From contig JAFULL010000122.1 in assembly GCA_017473345.1 (NCBI GenBank), positions 1 through 40,718 of the forward strand: DNA of 40,718 bases. Direction: 5' to 3'. The DNA is from Clostridia bacterium. Lineage in GTDB: Bacteria; Bacillota; Clostridia; Christensenellales; Aristaeellaceae. The translations under genes and the position numbers were made by a program. The notes beneath the pieces are model-generated. The model did no database searches, had not been told where the DNA came from, and saw only the letters and a list, made by a program, of their open reading frames with translations. Positions 1 to 8,018 of the stretch are shown here, in pieces. Within the stretch, counting starts at the first letter, position 1. Every line of letters begins with the position of its first letter.

Positions 1-705
1 ACTGTTGGCATCATGCCCGTCAGCGAGAAGGTATCGCTGGACAAGGGGATTGATATCTGGGCCAATTTCGGCACCCATTTCTTCCTGGAACGCCGCGAAC
101 TGGGTATGTTCAACGTCGGCGGCGAAGGCACCGTCACGGTGGATGGGGTTGTTTACGAGCTGGGCTACAAGGATTGCCTTTACATCACCATGGGTGCCAA
201 AGAAGTATTTTTTGAAAGCAAAAATACCGATGCTCCTGCCAAGTTCTATATTGTCTCCGCACCCGCGCACTGCAGCTATGAAACAAGGCTGATCAAGATT
301 GCCGACGCTGCCAAGAAGCCGCTTGGTGCGCTGGAAACCAGCAACAAGCGTGTGATCAATCAGTTCATTCATCCTGATGTGCTGAAAACCTGCCAGCTTT
401 CCATGGGCATGACGGTGCTGGAGCCCGGCAGCGTTTGGAACACCATGCCGGCTCATACTCATGAGCGCCGCATGGAGGTGTACTTCTACTTCGAAGTACC
501 TGAAAACAACGTGGTTTTCCACATGATGGGCGAAGGACAGGAAACCCGCCACATTGTCATGCAGAATGAACAGGCGGTCATCAGCCCCAGCTGGTCCATC
601 CACGCTGGCGCAGGTACCAGCAATTACACCTTTATCTGGGCCATGGGCGGCGAAAATCAGGCGTTTGACGATATGGATGTGATTCCTACCACTGAACTGA
701 AATAA
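1..705 (+). CDS. kduI: 5-keto-4-deoxyuronate isomerase, 5'-truncated by window edge
   Basis: Isomerises 5-dehydro-4-deoxy-D-glucuronate in the cytosolic breakdown of pectin and other uronate polymers. The frame is open from base 1 (T-V-G-I-M-P), so roughly the first 45 residues lie outside; the full family length is about 278 residues. The cupin fold's metal ligands are visible in [13 protein letters not shown] (two His and one Glu) and in SWSIHAG (last His), and the blocks ETCQLSMG-like, [20 protein letters not shown] and FDDMD match the Escherichia coli enzyme closely by eye. The gene ends at a strong hairpin shared with the convergent gene. Its presence suggests use of plant or host uronates. 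The only uncertainty is the missing start. Confidence 0.95.
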   Translation, partial: TVGIMPVSEKVSLDKGIDIWANFGTHFFLERRELGMFNVGGEGTVTVDGVVYELGYKDCLYITMGAKEVFFESKNTDAPAKFYIVSAPAHCSYETRLIKIADAAKKPLGALETSNKRVINQFIHPDVLKTCQLSMGMTVLEPGSVWNTMPAHTHERRMEVYFYFEVPENNVVFHMMGEGQETRHIVMQNEQAVISPSWSIHAGAGTSNYTFIWAMGGENQAFDDMDVIPTTELK

Positions 706-707
706 CC

Positions 708-737
708 AAAACCGGAGCCATTGCGGCTCCGGTTTTT
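708..737. terminator. Bidirectional terminator between kduI and yjbR-like gene
   Basis: A perfect 12-bp stem (708-719 with 725-736) closes a 5-base loop. T-runs are present on both strands, so it can serve both convergent genes. Confidence 0.85.
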
Positions 738-745
738 AACTTGGT

Positions 746-1120
746 TTAGCCTGATATGGCAAACAGCTCAGCGCGTCGGGATTTCGTCAGTGAACGCACG
801 GCACGCTGATAACTGTGAGCAAGCATATCCAGAAGCACATCGTCGGGAACAGTACCATCGAGAGTAACGGTGTTGTTATATGGCTGCTGCACAGGCGGAC
901 AATGATAGCCGCGCCGTACTGTTCCAGGGAAATCTGCACGCCATGCCATTCCCTGCACAGGGTCGCAGCGAAAGCTGACCCAGGCATTCATTGGCATAAA
1001 ACTGGCGAAGATCGGCCCGTGCGTGCCGATACGAATGCAAATGCTGTCGGGGCCGAAGGGATTTTCAGCACAGGCGGCAGGGTAACGCAGGGCGTGGTTC
1101 ATCAATTGCTGCAGGGTCAT
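746..1120 (-). CDS. MmcQ/YjbR-family (DUF419) protein
   Basis: A 124-residue cytosolic protein of the MmcQ/YjbR family, a small fold related to CyaY and described as DNA-binding, with no firmly established role. Family hallmarks are the N-terminal ENPFGPDS block, the VSFRCDP block, and the C-terminal half where FPGTVRRGYHCPP, TVTLDGTVPDDVLLDML and SYQRAVRSL follow the usual pattern (G-Y-H, then a long helix and S-Y). In most members the residues after GYH are a basic N/K-K-x-H-W; here they are CPPVQQPYN, so the surface is divergent. It sits alone, convergent to kduI and divergent from the sugar-dehydratase operon. Confidence 0.8.
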   Translation of the reverse strand: MTLQQLMNHALRYPAACAENPFGPDSICIRIGTHGPIFASFMPMNAWVSFRCDPVQGMAWRADFPGTVRRGYHCPPVQQPYNNTVTLDGTVPDDVLLDMLAHSYQRAVRSLTKSRRAELFAISG

Positions 1121-1206
1121 AAGTCGCCCTCCCTTTTGAAAAGAAAAACTGGATTGTAAGTATTATAGCATTTTTGGAATCCACTGACAATGCGTTGAAT
1201 GCAGGC

Positions 1207-1235
1207 TTTGCATATGTCGATTTCTGTGGTATAAT
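1207..1235 (+). promoter_or_regulatory. Sigma-A-type promoter for the capD-like operon
   Basis: TTTGCA (1207-1212), a 17-base spacer and a perfect TATAAT (1230-1235), with the extended -10 dinucleotide TG at 1227-1228. It lies 45 bases upstream of the GTG start at 1280. Confidence 0.75.
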
Positions 1236-1279
1236 CTAACCTGTATGCGATTTTGCAACTTTTGATTGGAGGGTATCGT

Positions 1280-3199
1280 GTGACTTCTTCCCGTCCCAAA
1301 CTGCAAAGAGCCGCCCGCACATTTGCCTGGGTGCTTATTGATATTGTTCTTCTGCTTATTTCTCTCGCTCTGGCGCAGATCGTGCGCTATTCCGTCAACG
1401 GAAATTATGCGTTTTTCCCCAATTCCATCCGTCTGGCGCCTGCGATGGTCGCAATCACCCTGCTGGTTTTTCAGGGCTTTGATATGTACCGTACCATGTG
1501 GCAGTATGCCACTGCCAGCGACGTGCTGCGCATTGCAGTGGCTGCGCTGGTTTCTGCGGTTTTGACCTATGCGTTTTCGCTGGTGGCAAACCTGTTTGTC
1601 AAACCGGACAACTTGTTCTTGCTGCACCGCATGGTATATCTGCTGCACTGGCTGATGAGCCTCGCGCTGGTTGGTGGTTCGCGCCTGCTGTACCGTATGC
1701 TGGTCACCCGTGAGCGTGTATCGCTGCTGCGTTCTTCCCGCAAGGACGAGGCACAGCGCGTGATGGTCGTTGGTGCAGGCTGGACGGGCGCAAATATTGT
1801 GCACGAGATCCAGCGCGGAAGCTACGGCAACTGCATTCCCGTCGTGGTGGTGGATGACGACCGCATCCGCACCGGATCCCAGCTCAGCGGCGTGCCGGTG
1901 GCACGTGGCAGCGGCAATATCCTCAAACTGGCCAGCGACTACCGTGTGGATGAAATCATCATTGCCATTGCAACGCCCAAGGGCGACCTGAAGCCTTTGA
2001 TCGAAAAGTGCATGGCGACCGGTTGCCGCGTGCGCCGTGTCAATCCCCTGCAGGATGTGAAGGGCGAAAACAGCGCTGCACAGGCCGTGGTGCGCGATAT
2101 CAACATCAACGACTTGCTGGGCCGTCCTGAAGAACAGCTGGATATGGCGCCCGTTGCGGAATTCTTCCGCGGCAAAACCGTGCTTATTACCGGCGGCGGC
2201 GGTTCCATCGGCAGCGAACTGTGCCGCAAGCTCCTTCCGCTGGAGCCTGCGCGTATTGTGCTCTACGATGTGAGCGAAAACTACATGTACGACCTCAACA
2301 GCGAGCTGCGCCTGCAGTATGGCGCTCAGCTGAAGGAAAAGCTTATTCTGTGTGTGGGTTCTGTGCGCGATGAACAGCGGCTGGATGAGGTGTTTGGAAA
2401 GTACAAGCCCCATGTGGTGCTGCACGCTGCGGCGCACAAGCATGTGCCGCTGATGGAGGATTGCCCGGAGCAGGCTGTAAAGAACAATGTGTTTGGCACA
2501 TGGCTTACGGCGCAGACAGCTGTGAAGCATCAGGTGCAGCGCTTTGTGCTGATCTCTACTGACAAGGCGGTCAACCCCACCAACGTGATGGGCGCTACCA
2601 AGCGACTGGCAGAAATGATCATTGAAGCGCTTAATGCGCAGACGGAAACAGAGTTCACCGCTGTGCGCTTTGGCAATGTGCTGGGTTCTCATGGCAGCGT
2701 TGTGCCGCTCTTTGAACAGCAGATCCGCTCCGGAGGTCCGGTCACGCTGACGCACCCGGATATCATCCGTTATTTCATGACCATTCCGGAAGCTGCCAGC
2801 CTGGTGCTGCAGGCGGCGTCTATCGCCCGCGGCGGCGAGCTGTTTGTGCTGGATATGGGCCAGCCCGTCAAGATCCGTGAACTGGCGGAGCGCATGATTC
2901 AGCTGTATGCGCCACGCGAAGGCCGCAAGGTCGAAATCGTTTATGTGGGCCTGCGTCCCGGCGAAAAGCTGTACGAAGAGCTGCTGCTGGCCGGTGAAGG
3001 TATTGCCAAAACGGAAAATGAAAAGATCTTTATTGCCAAGCCGGAAGTCTTCAGTCCAGAAACGCTTCAGAATATGCTCAGCCGTCTGCAGAGCTGCATC
3101 GACGAAAACGGCGATATGCTCAAGTGCCTGCATGAACTGGTGCCCACCTTCCGCGAGGCGGATGCTGTGAACAGCGCAGTGGGGAAGACGGCCGTATGA
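1280..3199 (+). CDS. Membrane-anchored UDP-sugar 4,6-dehydratase/epimerase (CapD/WbpM/PglF family)
   Basis: A 639-residue polysaccharide-biosynthesis protein. The N-terminal quarter has four hydrophobic segments (for example VLLLISLALAQIV and MVAITLLVF). A first Rossmann-like domain follows (VMVVGAGWTGANIV), then the catalytic short-chain dehydrogenase domain with GGGGSIGSE at residues 305-313. The usual YxxxK catalytic pair is replaced by M437-xxx-K441 within STDKAVNPTNVMGATK, the hallmark of membrane-associated WbpM/PglF-type UDP-GlcNAc 4,6-dehydratases. It likely makes an activated deoxy-sugar for capsule or surface glycan. I chose GTG 1280 because GGAGGG ends 6 bases upstream; an upstream in-frame TTG at 1253 would put that site inside the gene. 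It overlaps tadA by 4 bases. Confidence 0.88.
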   Translation: MTSSRPKLQRAARTFAWVLIDIVLLLISLALAQIVRYSVNGNYAFFPNSIRLAPAMVAITLLVFQGFDMYRTMWQYATASDVLRIAVAALVSAVLTYAFSLVANLFVKPDNLFLLHRMVYLLHWLMSLALVGGSRLLYRMLVTRERVSLLRSSRKDEAQRVMVVGAGWTGANIVHEIQRGSYGNCIPVVVVDDDRIRTGSQLSGVPVARGSGNILKLASDYRVDEIIIAIATPKGDLKPLIEKCMATGCRVRRVNPLQDVKGENSAAQAVVRDININDLLGRPEEQLDMAPVAEFFRGKTVLITGGGGSIGSELCRKLLPLEPARIVLYDVSENYMYDLNSELRLQYGAQLKEKLILCVGSVRDEQRLDEVFGKYKPHVVLHAAAHKHVPLMEDCPEQAVKNNVFGTWLTAQTAVKHQVQRFVLISTDKAVNPTNVMGATKRLAEMIIEALNAQTETEFTAVRFGNVLGSHGSVVPLFEQQIRSGGPVTLTHPDIIRYFMTIPEAASLVLQAASIARGGELFVLDMGQPVKIRELAERMIQLYAPREGRKVEIVYVGLRPGEKLYEELLLAGEGIAKTENEKIFIAKPEVFSPETLQNMLSRLQSCIDENGDMLKCLHELVPTFREADAVNSAVGKTAV

Positions 3200-3663
3200 C
3201 GGTACACGAGCGCATGATGCGCCTGGCCCTTGTGGAGGCGCAGAAGGCTTTTGATGAGGGCGAGATCCCCGTTGGCGCTGTGATCGCACAGGGTGAAAAC
3301 GTCATTGCCTGCGCCCACAATCTGCGTGAACAGCGCAAGGATCCTACAGCGCATGCCGAAATGCTGGTCATTCAGGCTGCATCCCAGATACTGGGGACAC
3401 GTCGTTTGAATGACTGCACGCTGTATGTAACGCTGGAGCCCTGTCCCATGTGCGCAGGTGCGCTGGTGATGGCATGCCTGAAAAACTGCTATTTTGGCGC
3501 AAGAGATGAGCGGCAGGGCTGTGCAGAGAGCGTATACGCCCTCACGCGTGATCCGGCCTTTTATCATCGTCTGACCTGCGTGGGCGGACTGTTGGAAGAC
3601 GAAGCATCGCAAATGCTGCGCAGCTTTTTTGAAAGCCGACGGCAGAAAGGGGAACGCGTTTGA
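3196..3663 (+). CDS. tadA: tRNA-specific adenosine deaminase
   Basis: Converts adenosine to inosine at wobble position 34 of tRNA, chiefly tRNA-Arg(ACG). The 155-residue length is typical. The zinc and proton-shuttle residues are His53 and Glu55 in DPTAHAEM and Cys83/Cys86 in EPCPMCAGAL. The DPTAHAE context points to TadA rather than cytidine or guanine deaminases. Its start codon overlaps the stop of the preceding gene (ATGA at 3196), so translation is probably coupled. Its own stop overlaps the TTG start of the next gene. The C-terminal half is slightly divergent (DERQGC where many have GG), but the catalytic core is intact. Confidence 0.93.
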   Translation: MTVHERMMRLALVEAQKAFDEGEIPVGAVIAQGENVIACAHNLREQRKDPTAHAEMLVIQAASQILGTRRLNDCTLYVTLEPCPMCAGALVMACLKNCYFGARDERQGCAESVYALTRDPAFYHRLTCVGGLLEDEASQMLRSFFESRRQKGERV

Positions 3664-4454
3664 AGATCGATACCATTGTAACCGATATGGATGGCACCCT
3701 GTTGTCGCCCGACCGGGTTGTTACGTCCTATACGATGGATGTGCTGAACGAGTGCAAAAAGCGCGGCATCCGGCTGATCCCTGCCAGCGGGCGTACGCAT
3801 CCCAGCATGCGTCCCCATATGGAAAAGCTGAATACCGGCATGCCGTATATAGGCGGCAACGGCTCGGAGATCATCGGAGCGGATCATAAACTGATCGAGC
3901 AGCTTACGCTGGATGTTCCTCTGGCATGCGAGATCATTGCTGCATTGCAGCAGGAAGGTTTCTATGTACAGGTGTATGGAAACGAAGCTTTCTACTACGA
4001 AAAGGAATGCATTCAGGCAGAACGGTACAAGAAAAGTTCAGGCATGAAGGGCGTGGCTGTTGGCGATTTGATCGCATTTTTGAACTTTGCCCCGCCCAAA
4101 GTGCTCAGCGTCAACGATCCGGCTGAAGTGGAACGCTTTTGTCCCATTATGAGCCGTCGTTTTGAAGGTCGCGCTACGTTCACCATCAGCGAACCCAATT
4201 TTCTGGAGGCAGAGCCACTGGGCGCTACCAAGGGCGAAGCCCTTATGAGACTGGCCCGGATGCGCGGCGATATCGTTCCTGAACGTACCGTTGCCTTTGG
4301 CGACAGCATGAACGATGCGTCGCTGCTGGCCTTTACGCCCAACAGCGTGGCCATGGGCAATGCACGCGAGGATCTGAAAAAGCAGGCTGCCTATGTTTGC
4401 CGCACCAATGCGGAAGATGGACTTGCGCATTTTCTGGAAGAGCATGTGCTGTAA
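3660..4454 (+). CDS. Cof-type HAD-superfamily phosphatase
   Basis: A 264-residue cytosolic haloacid-dehalogenase-type hydrolase of the Cof/type IIB group, expected to dephosphorylate small sugar phosphates or cofactors; the substrate cannot be read from sequence. Motif I is TDMDGTLLS with Asp9 and Asp11, motif II lies in PASGRT, and the C-terminal motif IV is FGDSMNDASLL; the cap domain lies between. Translation starts at TTG 3660 overlapping the tadA stop, preceded by AAAGGGGAA. No ATG gives a better-placed start before motif I. It is third in the operon and followed 12 bases later by hprK. Confidence 0.88.
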   Translation: MKIDTIVTDMDGTLLSPDRVVTSYTMDVLNECKKRGIRLIPASGRTHPSMRPHMEKLNTGMPYIGGNGSEIIGADHKLIEQLTLDVPLACEIIAALQQEGFYVQVYGNEAFYYEKECIQAERYKKSSGMKGVAVGDLIAFLNFAPPKVLSVNDPAEVERFCPIMSRRFEGRATFTISEPNFLEAEPLGATKGEALMRLARMRGDIVPERTVAFGDSMNDASLLAFTPNSVAMGNAREDLKKQAAYVCRTNAEDGLAHFLEEHVL

Positions 4455-4466
4455 GGAGGGAGAACG

Positions 4467-5396
4467 TTGATCAACGTCAAGCACTTTTGTGAAAAACTGG
4501 GTCTGGAGGAACTGTCCAATACCAGCTGCAAAGAGATGGATATCAACGTCACCGATATCAACCGTCCCGGCATGCAGTTCACAGGTTTTTATGAATACTT
4601 TGCCCACGAACGCCCGCAGGTGATCGGTAAGGTGGAAATGACCTATCTGGAGTCGCTTGATCCTGATAAGCGTATGAGCGTTCTGGAAAAGTACATGAGC
4701 TATCCGTTGCCCTGCATCATCGTCTGCTGGGGCATGACGCCGCCCAGAGAGCTGATTTCTCTTGCCAATGAACGCGGTATTCCCGTGTTTCAGAGCAAGC
4801 TTCAAACGACGCAGCTTACCTTCCAGACCACCACCTACCTCAACCGTGAGCTTGCGCCCCATGTGACGCGCCACGGCGTTCTGGTGGACGTTTACGGCGT
4901 AGGCGTACTGCTTACCGGCGAAAGCGGCGTGGGCAAGAGCGAGCTGGCGCTGGAACTGGTGCGCCGTGGCCACCAGCTGTGTGCCGACGACGTGGTGGAT
5001 ATCTGCCGCGTGGCGGACGACTGGCTGCTGGGAGAGTCCCCTGCGATGGTCCGCCATTTCATGGAAATCAGAGGCATCGGCATCATTGACATCCGTGCTA
5101 TGTATGGCGTTGGTGCTGTTGCACTCGACAAGTCCATCGATATGGTTATCCATATGGAAAACTGGAATGCCAATAAGGAATACGACCGCCTTGGTCTGCA
5201 GGAGGAATATACCGATATCCTCGGCGTCAAGGTGCCTTATCAGGTGATGCCGGTCCGTCCGGGCCGCAACCTGGCAGTCATTGTGGAGGTGGCAGCACGG
5301 AATCACAGTCTCAAGCGCATGGGCTACAGCGCCGCGCACGAGCTGGATCGCCGATTGAATGCCCTCATCGCCCAGAACAGCGGTATGGACGAATAA
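4467..5396 (+). CDS. hprK: HPr kinase/phosphorylase
   Basis: Phosphorylates and dephosphorylates HPr on its regulatory serine, driving carbon catabolite repression through CcpA in Bacillota. The 309 residues match the usual length. The N-terminal domain is followed by a Walker A loop GESGVGKS at residues 151-158, and the family signature EIRGIGIIDIRAMYG lies downstream of the His-containing CADDVVDI region. The start is TTG 4467, with a strong AAGGAGG at 4453-4459 and no usable ATG nearby. It closes the capD-like/tadA/HAD operon, linking sugar sensing with surface sugar synthesis, though the grouping may be incidental. Confidence 0.95.
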   Translation: MINVKHFCEKLGLEELSNTSCKEMDINVTDINRPGMQFTGFYEYFAHERPQVIGKVEMTYLESLDPDKRMSVLEKYMSYPLPCIIVCWGMTPPRELISLANERGIPVFQSKLQTTQLTFQTTTYLNRELAPHVTRHGVLVDVYGVGVLLTGESGVGKSELALELVRRGHQLCADDVVDICRVADDWLLGESPAMVRHFMEIRGIGIIDIRAMYGVGAVALDKSIDMVIHMENWNANKEYDRLGLQEEYTDILGVKVPYQVMPVRPGRNLAVIVEVAARNHSLKRMGYSAAHELDRRLNALIAQNSGMDE

Positions 5397-5404
5397 GAAA
5401 AAAC

Positions 5405-5433
5405 TTGCAGGAATCCTGTATGTGTTGTATGAT
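5405..5433 (+). promoter_or_regulatory. Probable promoter for asnS
   Basis: TTGCAG, a 17-base spacer and TATGAT in the 90-base gap before asnS. The -35 is weak but the -10 and spacing are good. No terminator is visible after hprK, so read-through is also possible. Confidence 0.5.
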
Positions 5434-5486
5434 GAAAACCAGCGGCTGTAAAAACAGCTTCGCTTTGATGAAAGGAGACATATCCA

Positions 5487-6881
5487 ATGGCGGATATGAG
5501 TATTCGGAAACTTTTTCAGGCAAACCTGACCAGCGGCATCAAGGAGTGCACCGTCTCCGGCTGGGTGCGCACCGTGCGCGACAGCAAGGCCTTTGGCTTT
5601 ATTGAACTCAACGACGGCACCTACTTCAAGAACCTGCAGATCGTGCTGGAAGACGGCATTACGCAGGACTTCGCCGAGATCGTCAAGACCACGCTGGGCA
5701 GCGCTATCCGCGCCACCGGTGAGCTGGTGCTGACCCCCGGCGCCAAGCAGCCCTTTGAACTGAAGGCCACCAAGGTGGAAGTGCTGGGCATGTGCGACCC
5801 CAGCTACCCTCTGCAGAAGAAGCGTCACACCTTCGAATATCTGCGCACCATCGCGCATCTGCGTCCCCGCACCAACACGTTCTATGCGGTGTTCCGCATT
5901 CGTTCGCTGGCTGCGCAACTGCTGCACGCCTTCTTTGCAGAGCGCGGCTTTGTGTATGTGCATACGCCCCTGATCACCACCAGCGACTGCGAAGGCGCCG
6001 GTGAAATGTTCCAGGTGACCACGCTGCCGCTTGAAAACGTGCCCAAGACCGATAAGGGCGATGTGGACTACACGCAGGATTTCTTCGGCAAGCAGACCAG
6101 CCTGACCGTCAGCGGCCAGCTCAACGTTGAAACCTACTGCATGGCTTTCCGCAATGTGTACACCTTCGGCCCGACCTTCCGTGCTGAAAAGAGCTACACC
6201 CCCCGCCATGCTGCTGAGTTCTGGATGGTGGAGCCCGAGATTGCCTTTGCCGACCTGTTTGACGATATGGAACTGGCTGAAAGCATGCTTAAGTACGTCA
6301 TCAGCCACATTTTGGCCGAAGCACCCGAAGAGATGGCCTTCCTCAACAGCTTTGTGGAGAAGGGCCTCATCGACCGTCTGACCGCCATTGTCAACAGCGA
6401 TTTTGCCCGCTGCTCCTATACCGAGGCCATCGACATCCTCAAGTCCTGCGGCCAGAAGTTCGAATATCCCGTGGAATGGGGTGTTGATCTGCAGACCGAG
6501 CATGAGCGCTATCTGAGCGAAAAGCATTTCGGTCGTCCCGTGTTCGTGTACAACTATCCCAAGGAGATCAAGGCCTTCTATATGCGCCTCAACGACGACA
6601 AGAAGACCGTTGCCGCCACCGACCTGCTGGTGCCCGGCGTGGGCGAGCTGATCGGCGGCAGCCAGCGTGAAGAGCGTCTGGATGTGCTGAAGGCCCGCAT
6701 TGCCGAGTGCGGCATGAACGAGGCTGACTATGGCTACTACATCGACACCCGCCGTTTCGGTACCAACCCGCATGCGGGCTTTGGCCTGGGCTTCGAGCGT
6801 CTGGTGATGTACCTGACCGGCATGAGTAACATCCGCGACGTGCTGCCCTTCCCGCGTACCACCGGCAGCGCCGAATATTAA
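5487..6881 (+). CDS. asnS: Asparaginyl-tRNA synthetase
   Basis: Charges tRNA-Asn in the cytosol. The 464-residue class IIb enzyme has an N-terminal OB-fold anticodon-binding domain ([21 protein letters not shown]) and a catalytic core with class II motif 2 ([21 protein letters not shown]) and motif 3 ([15 protein letters not shown]). The absence of the large insertion seen in bacterial AspRS and the [10 protein letters not shown] block identify AsnRS. AAAGGAGA sits upstream of ATG 5487. It ends at a long hairpin at 6883-6920. Confidence 0.96.
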   Translation: MADMSIRKLFQANLTSGIKECTVSGWVRTVRDSKAFGFIELNDGTYFKNLQIVLEDGITQDFAEIVKTTLGSAIRATGELVLTPGAKQPFELKATKVEVLGMCDPSYPLQKKRHTFEYLRTIAHLRPRTNTFYAVFRIRSLAAQLLHAFFAERGFVYVHTPLITTSDCEGAGEMFQVTTLPLENVPKTDKGDVDYTQDFFGKQTSLTVSGQLNVETYCMAFRNVYTFGPTFRAEKSYTPRHAAEFWMVEPEIAFADLFDDMELAESMLKYVISHILAEAPEEMAFLNSFVEKGLIDRLTAIVNSDFARCSYTEAIDILKSCGQKFEYPVEWGVDLQTEHERYLSEKHFGRPVFVYNYPKEIKAFYMRLNDDKKTVAATDLLVPGVGELIGGSQREERLDVLKARIAECGMNEADYGYYIDTRRFGTNPHAGFGLGFERLVMYLTGMSNIRDVLPFPRTTGSAEY

Positions 6882-6882
6882 T

Positions 6883-6920
6883 CAAACAAACACCCCGCTA
6901 ACCAGCGGGGTGTTTGTTTG
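6883..6920 (+). terminator. Terminator after asnS
   Basis: A perfect 17-bp stem (6883-6899 with 6904-6920) around a 4-base loop, with a T-rich 3' arm, begins directly after the asnS stop codon. Confidence 0.8.
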
Positions 6921-6930
6921 AGGGAGAGTG

Positions 6931-6972
6931 CAAGAGGGAGCCCTTCTTTTGAAAAAGAAGGGCTCCCTCTTG
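6931..6972. repeat. Palindromic hairpin repeat, copy 1
   Basis: A perfect 20-bp inverted repeat (6931-6950 with 6953-6972) with a two-base loop, lying between convergent asnS and the AAA+ gene. A closely related palindrome with the same AGGG-G-C-TTCTTTTG half-site pattern occurs at 37861-37894. It can act as a terminator for the minus-strand operon but looks like a member of a dispersed repeat family. Confidence 0.75.
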
Positions 6973-6980
6973 TATTTCCG

Positions 6981-8000
6981 TTATTCCTGTTCGCCTGCGA
7001 CACGGATGTCGTCAGCCGTCAGGGTCATCAGATCTTCGCGGGTGATGTCAGGATCTGTCGCCAGACGGTTTGCCTGGGCGGATACGGCGCGTTCAAACAG
7101 ATTGCGTACGCCGCGCGCGTTGCCAAAGCCCTTGACGTCGATGCTGTACAGTGCCAGGAGACTCTTGAGCAGGTCGCGGGCGTCATCGTTGAGCGTGTAG
7201 CTGTTCTGCTTGCAGCGCATATCAAAAATAGCCATCATTTCCTCAACGGTGTAGTCGGGGAAATGCAGGAAACGGTTGAATCTACTTTCCAGACCGGGAT
7301 TGGAATGAACAAATTCCTCCATCTGATCAATGTAACCGGCGACGATCACGATCAGGTCGTCGCGGTGGTCTTCCATGGCCTTCAGCAGCGTATCAACAGC
7401 TTCCTGACCATAGTCGTTGCCGCCGCGGCTGGTAAGCGCATAGGCCTCATCGATAAACAGCACGCCGCCCATGGCCGTTTCGATCACCTCGCTGGTTTTG
7501 ATAGCCGTCTGGCCCACAAAACCGGCCACCAGCCCGGAACGATCCACCTCGACCAGATGCCCCTTGGACAGAATGCCCAACGTTTTATAAACGCGCGCCA
7601 TTAGTCGGGCAATCATGGTTTTGCCGGTGCCGGGATTGCCTGAAAACACCATGTGCAGTGACAGGTCGTTGACAGGGAGGTTATTTTCTTTGCGCAGTTT
7701 CTGGATGGTTACAAGATTGATGAGGCTTTCAACCTCTTTTTTCACGGTTTCCAGACCGATGTATCCCGCAAGCTCAGCCTTTAGATCCTCGATGGACTCG
7801 GGCTTTTCTTCTTCAACAGCTTCAGCAGGTTTTTCAGCTTCGGTCTGCAGCTGTGCGTGTGCGTCGGCAGGCTGGACCGAAGGTGTGGACGGTGTTGAAC
7901 CCATGCCCCACAGATCATCTGCAATGCGGTTTAAGTTGCTGCGGGTCATCTGGCTGATCACGTCCATCTGCAGACGGATGATTTCATCTTTGCGATCCAT
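6981..8000 (-). CDS. SpoVK/CbbX-type AAA+ ATPase
   Basis: A 339-residue AAA+ ATPase of the CbbX/SpoVK/EccA group, cytosolic hexamer-forming remodelling enzymes. Residues 1-65 form a charged, low-complexity N-terminal region. The AAA core follows, with Walker A GNPGTGKT at 121-128, Walker B LFIDEA at 181-186, the pore-loop region AGFVGQTA, and a sensor/arginine-finger segment ESRFNRF. The C-terminal helical lid contains FGNARGVRNLFE, a block highly typical of SpoVK/CbbX. Members act in spore maturation, Rubisco activation or type VII secretion; the target here is unknown. It is the last gene of an operon with two envelope proteins, which suggests it remodels an envelope-associated partner. GAGGAAGG precedes the ATG. 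Confidence 0.85.
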   Translation of the reverse strand: MDRKDEIIRLQMDVISQMTRSNLNRIADDLWGMGSTPSTPSVQPADAHAQLQTEAEKPAEAVEEEKPESIEDLKAELAGYIGLETVKKEVESLINLVTIQKLRKENNLPVNDLSLHMVFSGNPGTGKTMIARLMARVYKTLGILSKGHLVEVDRSGLVAGFVGQTAIKTSEVIETAMGGVLFIDEAYALTSRGGNDYGQEAVDTLLKAMEDHRDDLIVIVAGYIDQMEEFVHSNPGLESRFNRFLHFPDYTVEEMMAIFDMRCKQNSYTLNDDARDLLKSLLALYSIDVKGFGNARGVRNLFERAVSAQANRLATDPDITREDLMTLTADDIRVAGEQE

Positions 8001-8018
8001 GGTGTCGCCTTCCTCTCG

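Noticed and set aside
1128-1147. CCCTCCCTTTTGAAAAGAAA resembling half of the palindromic repeat
   Set aside because: It lacks the complementary GC arm, so it is not a repeat copy.
1163-3289. A 708-codon open frame on the minus strand opposite the capD-like gene, and a 911-codon one at 4038-6773
   Set aside because: Both run antisense to clearly real genes, have His/Gln/Arg-rich compositions typical of complementary frames in GC-rich coding DNA, and lack ribosome sites and family resemblance.
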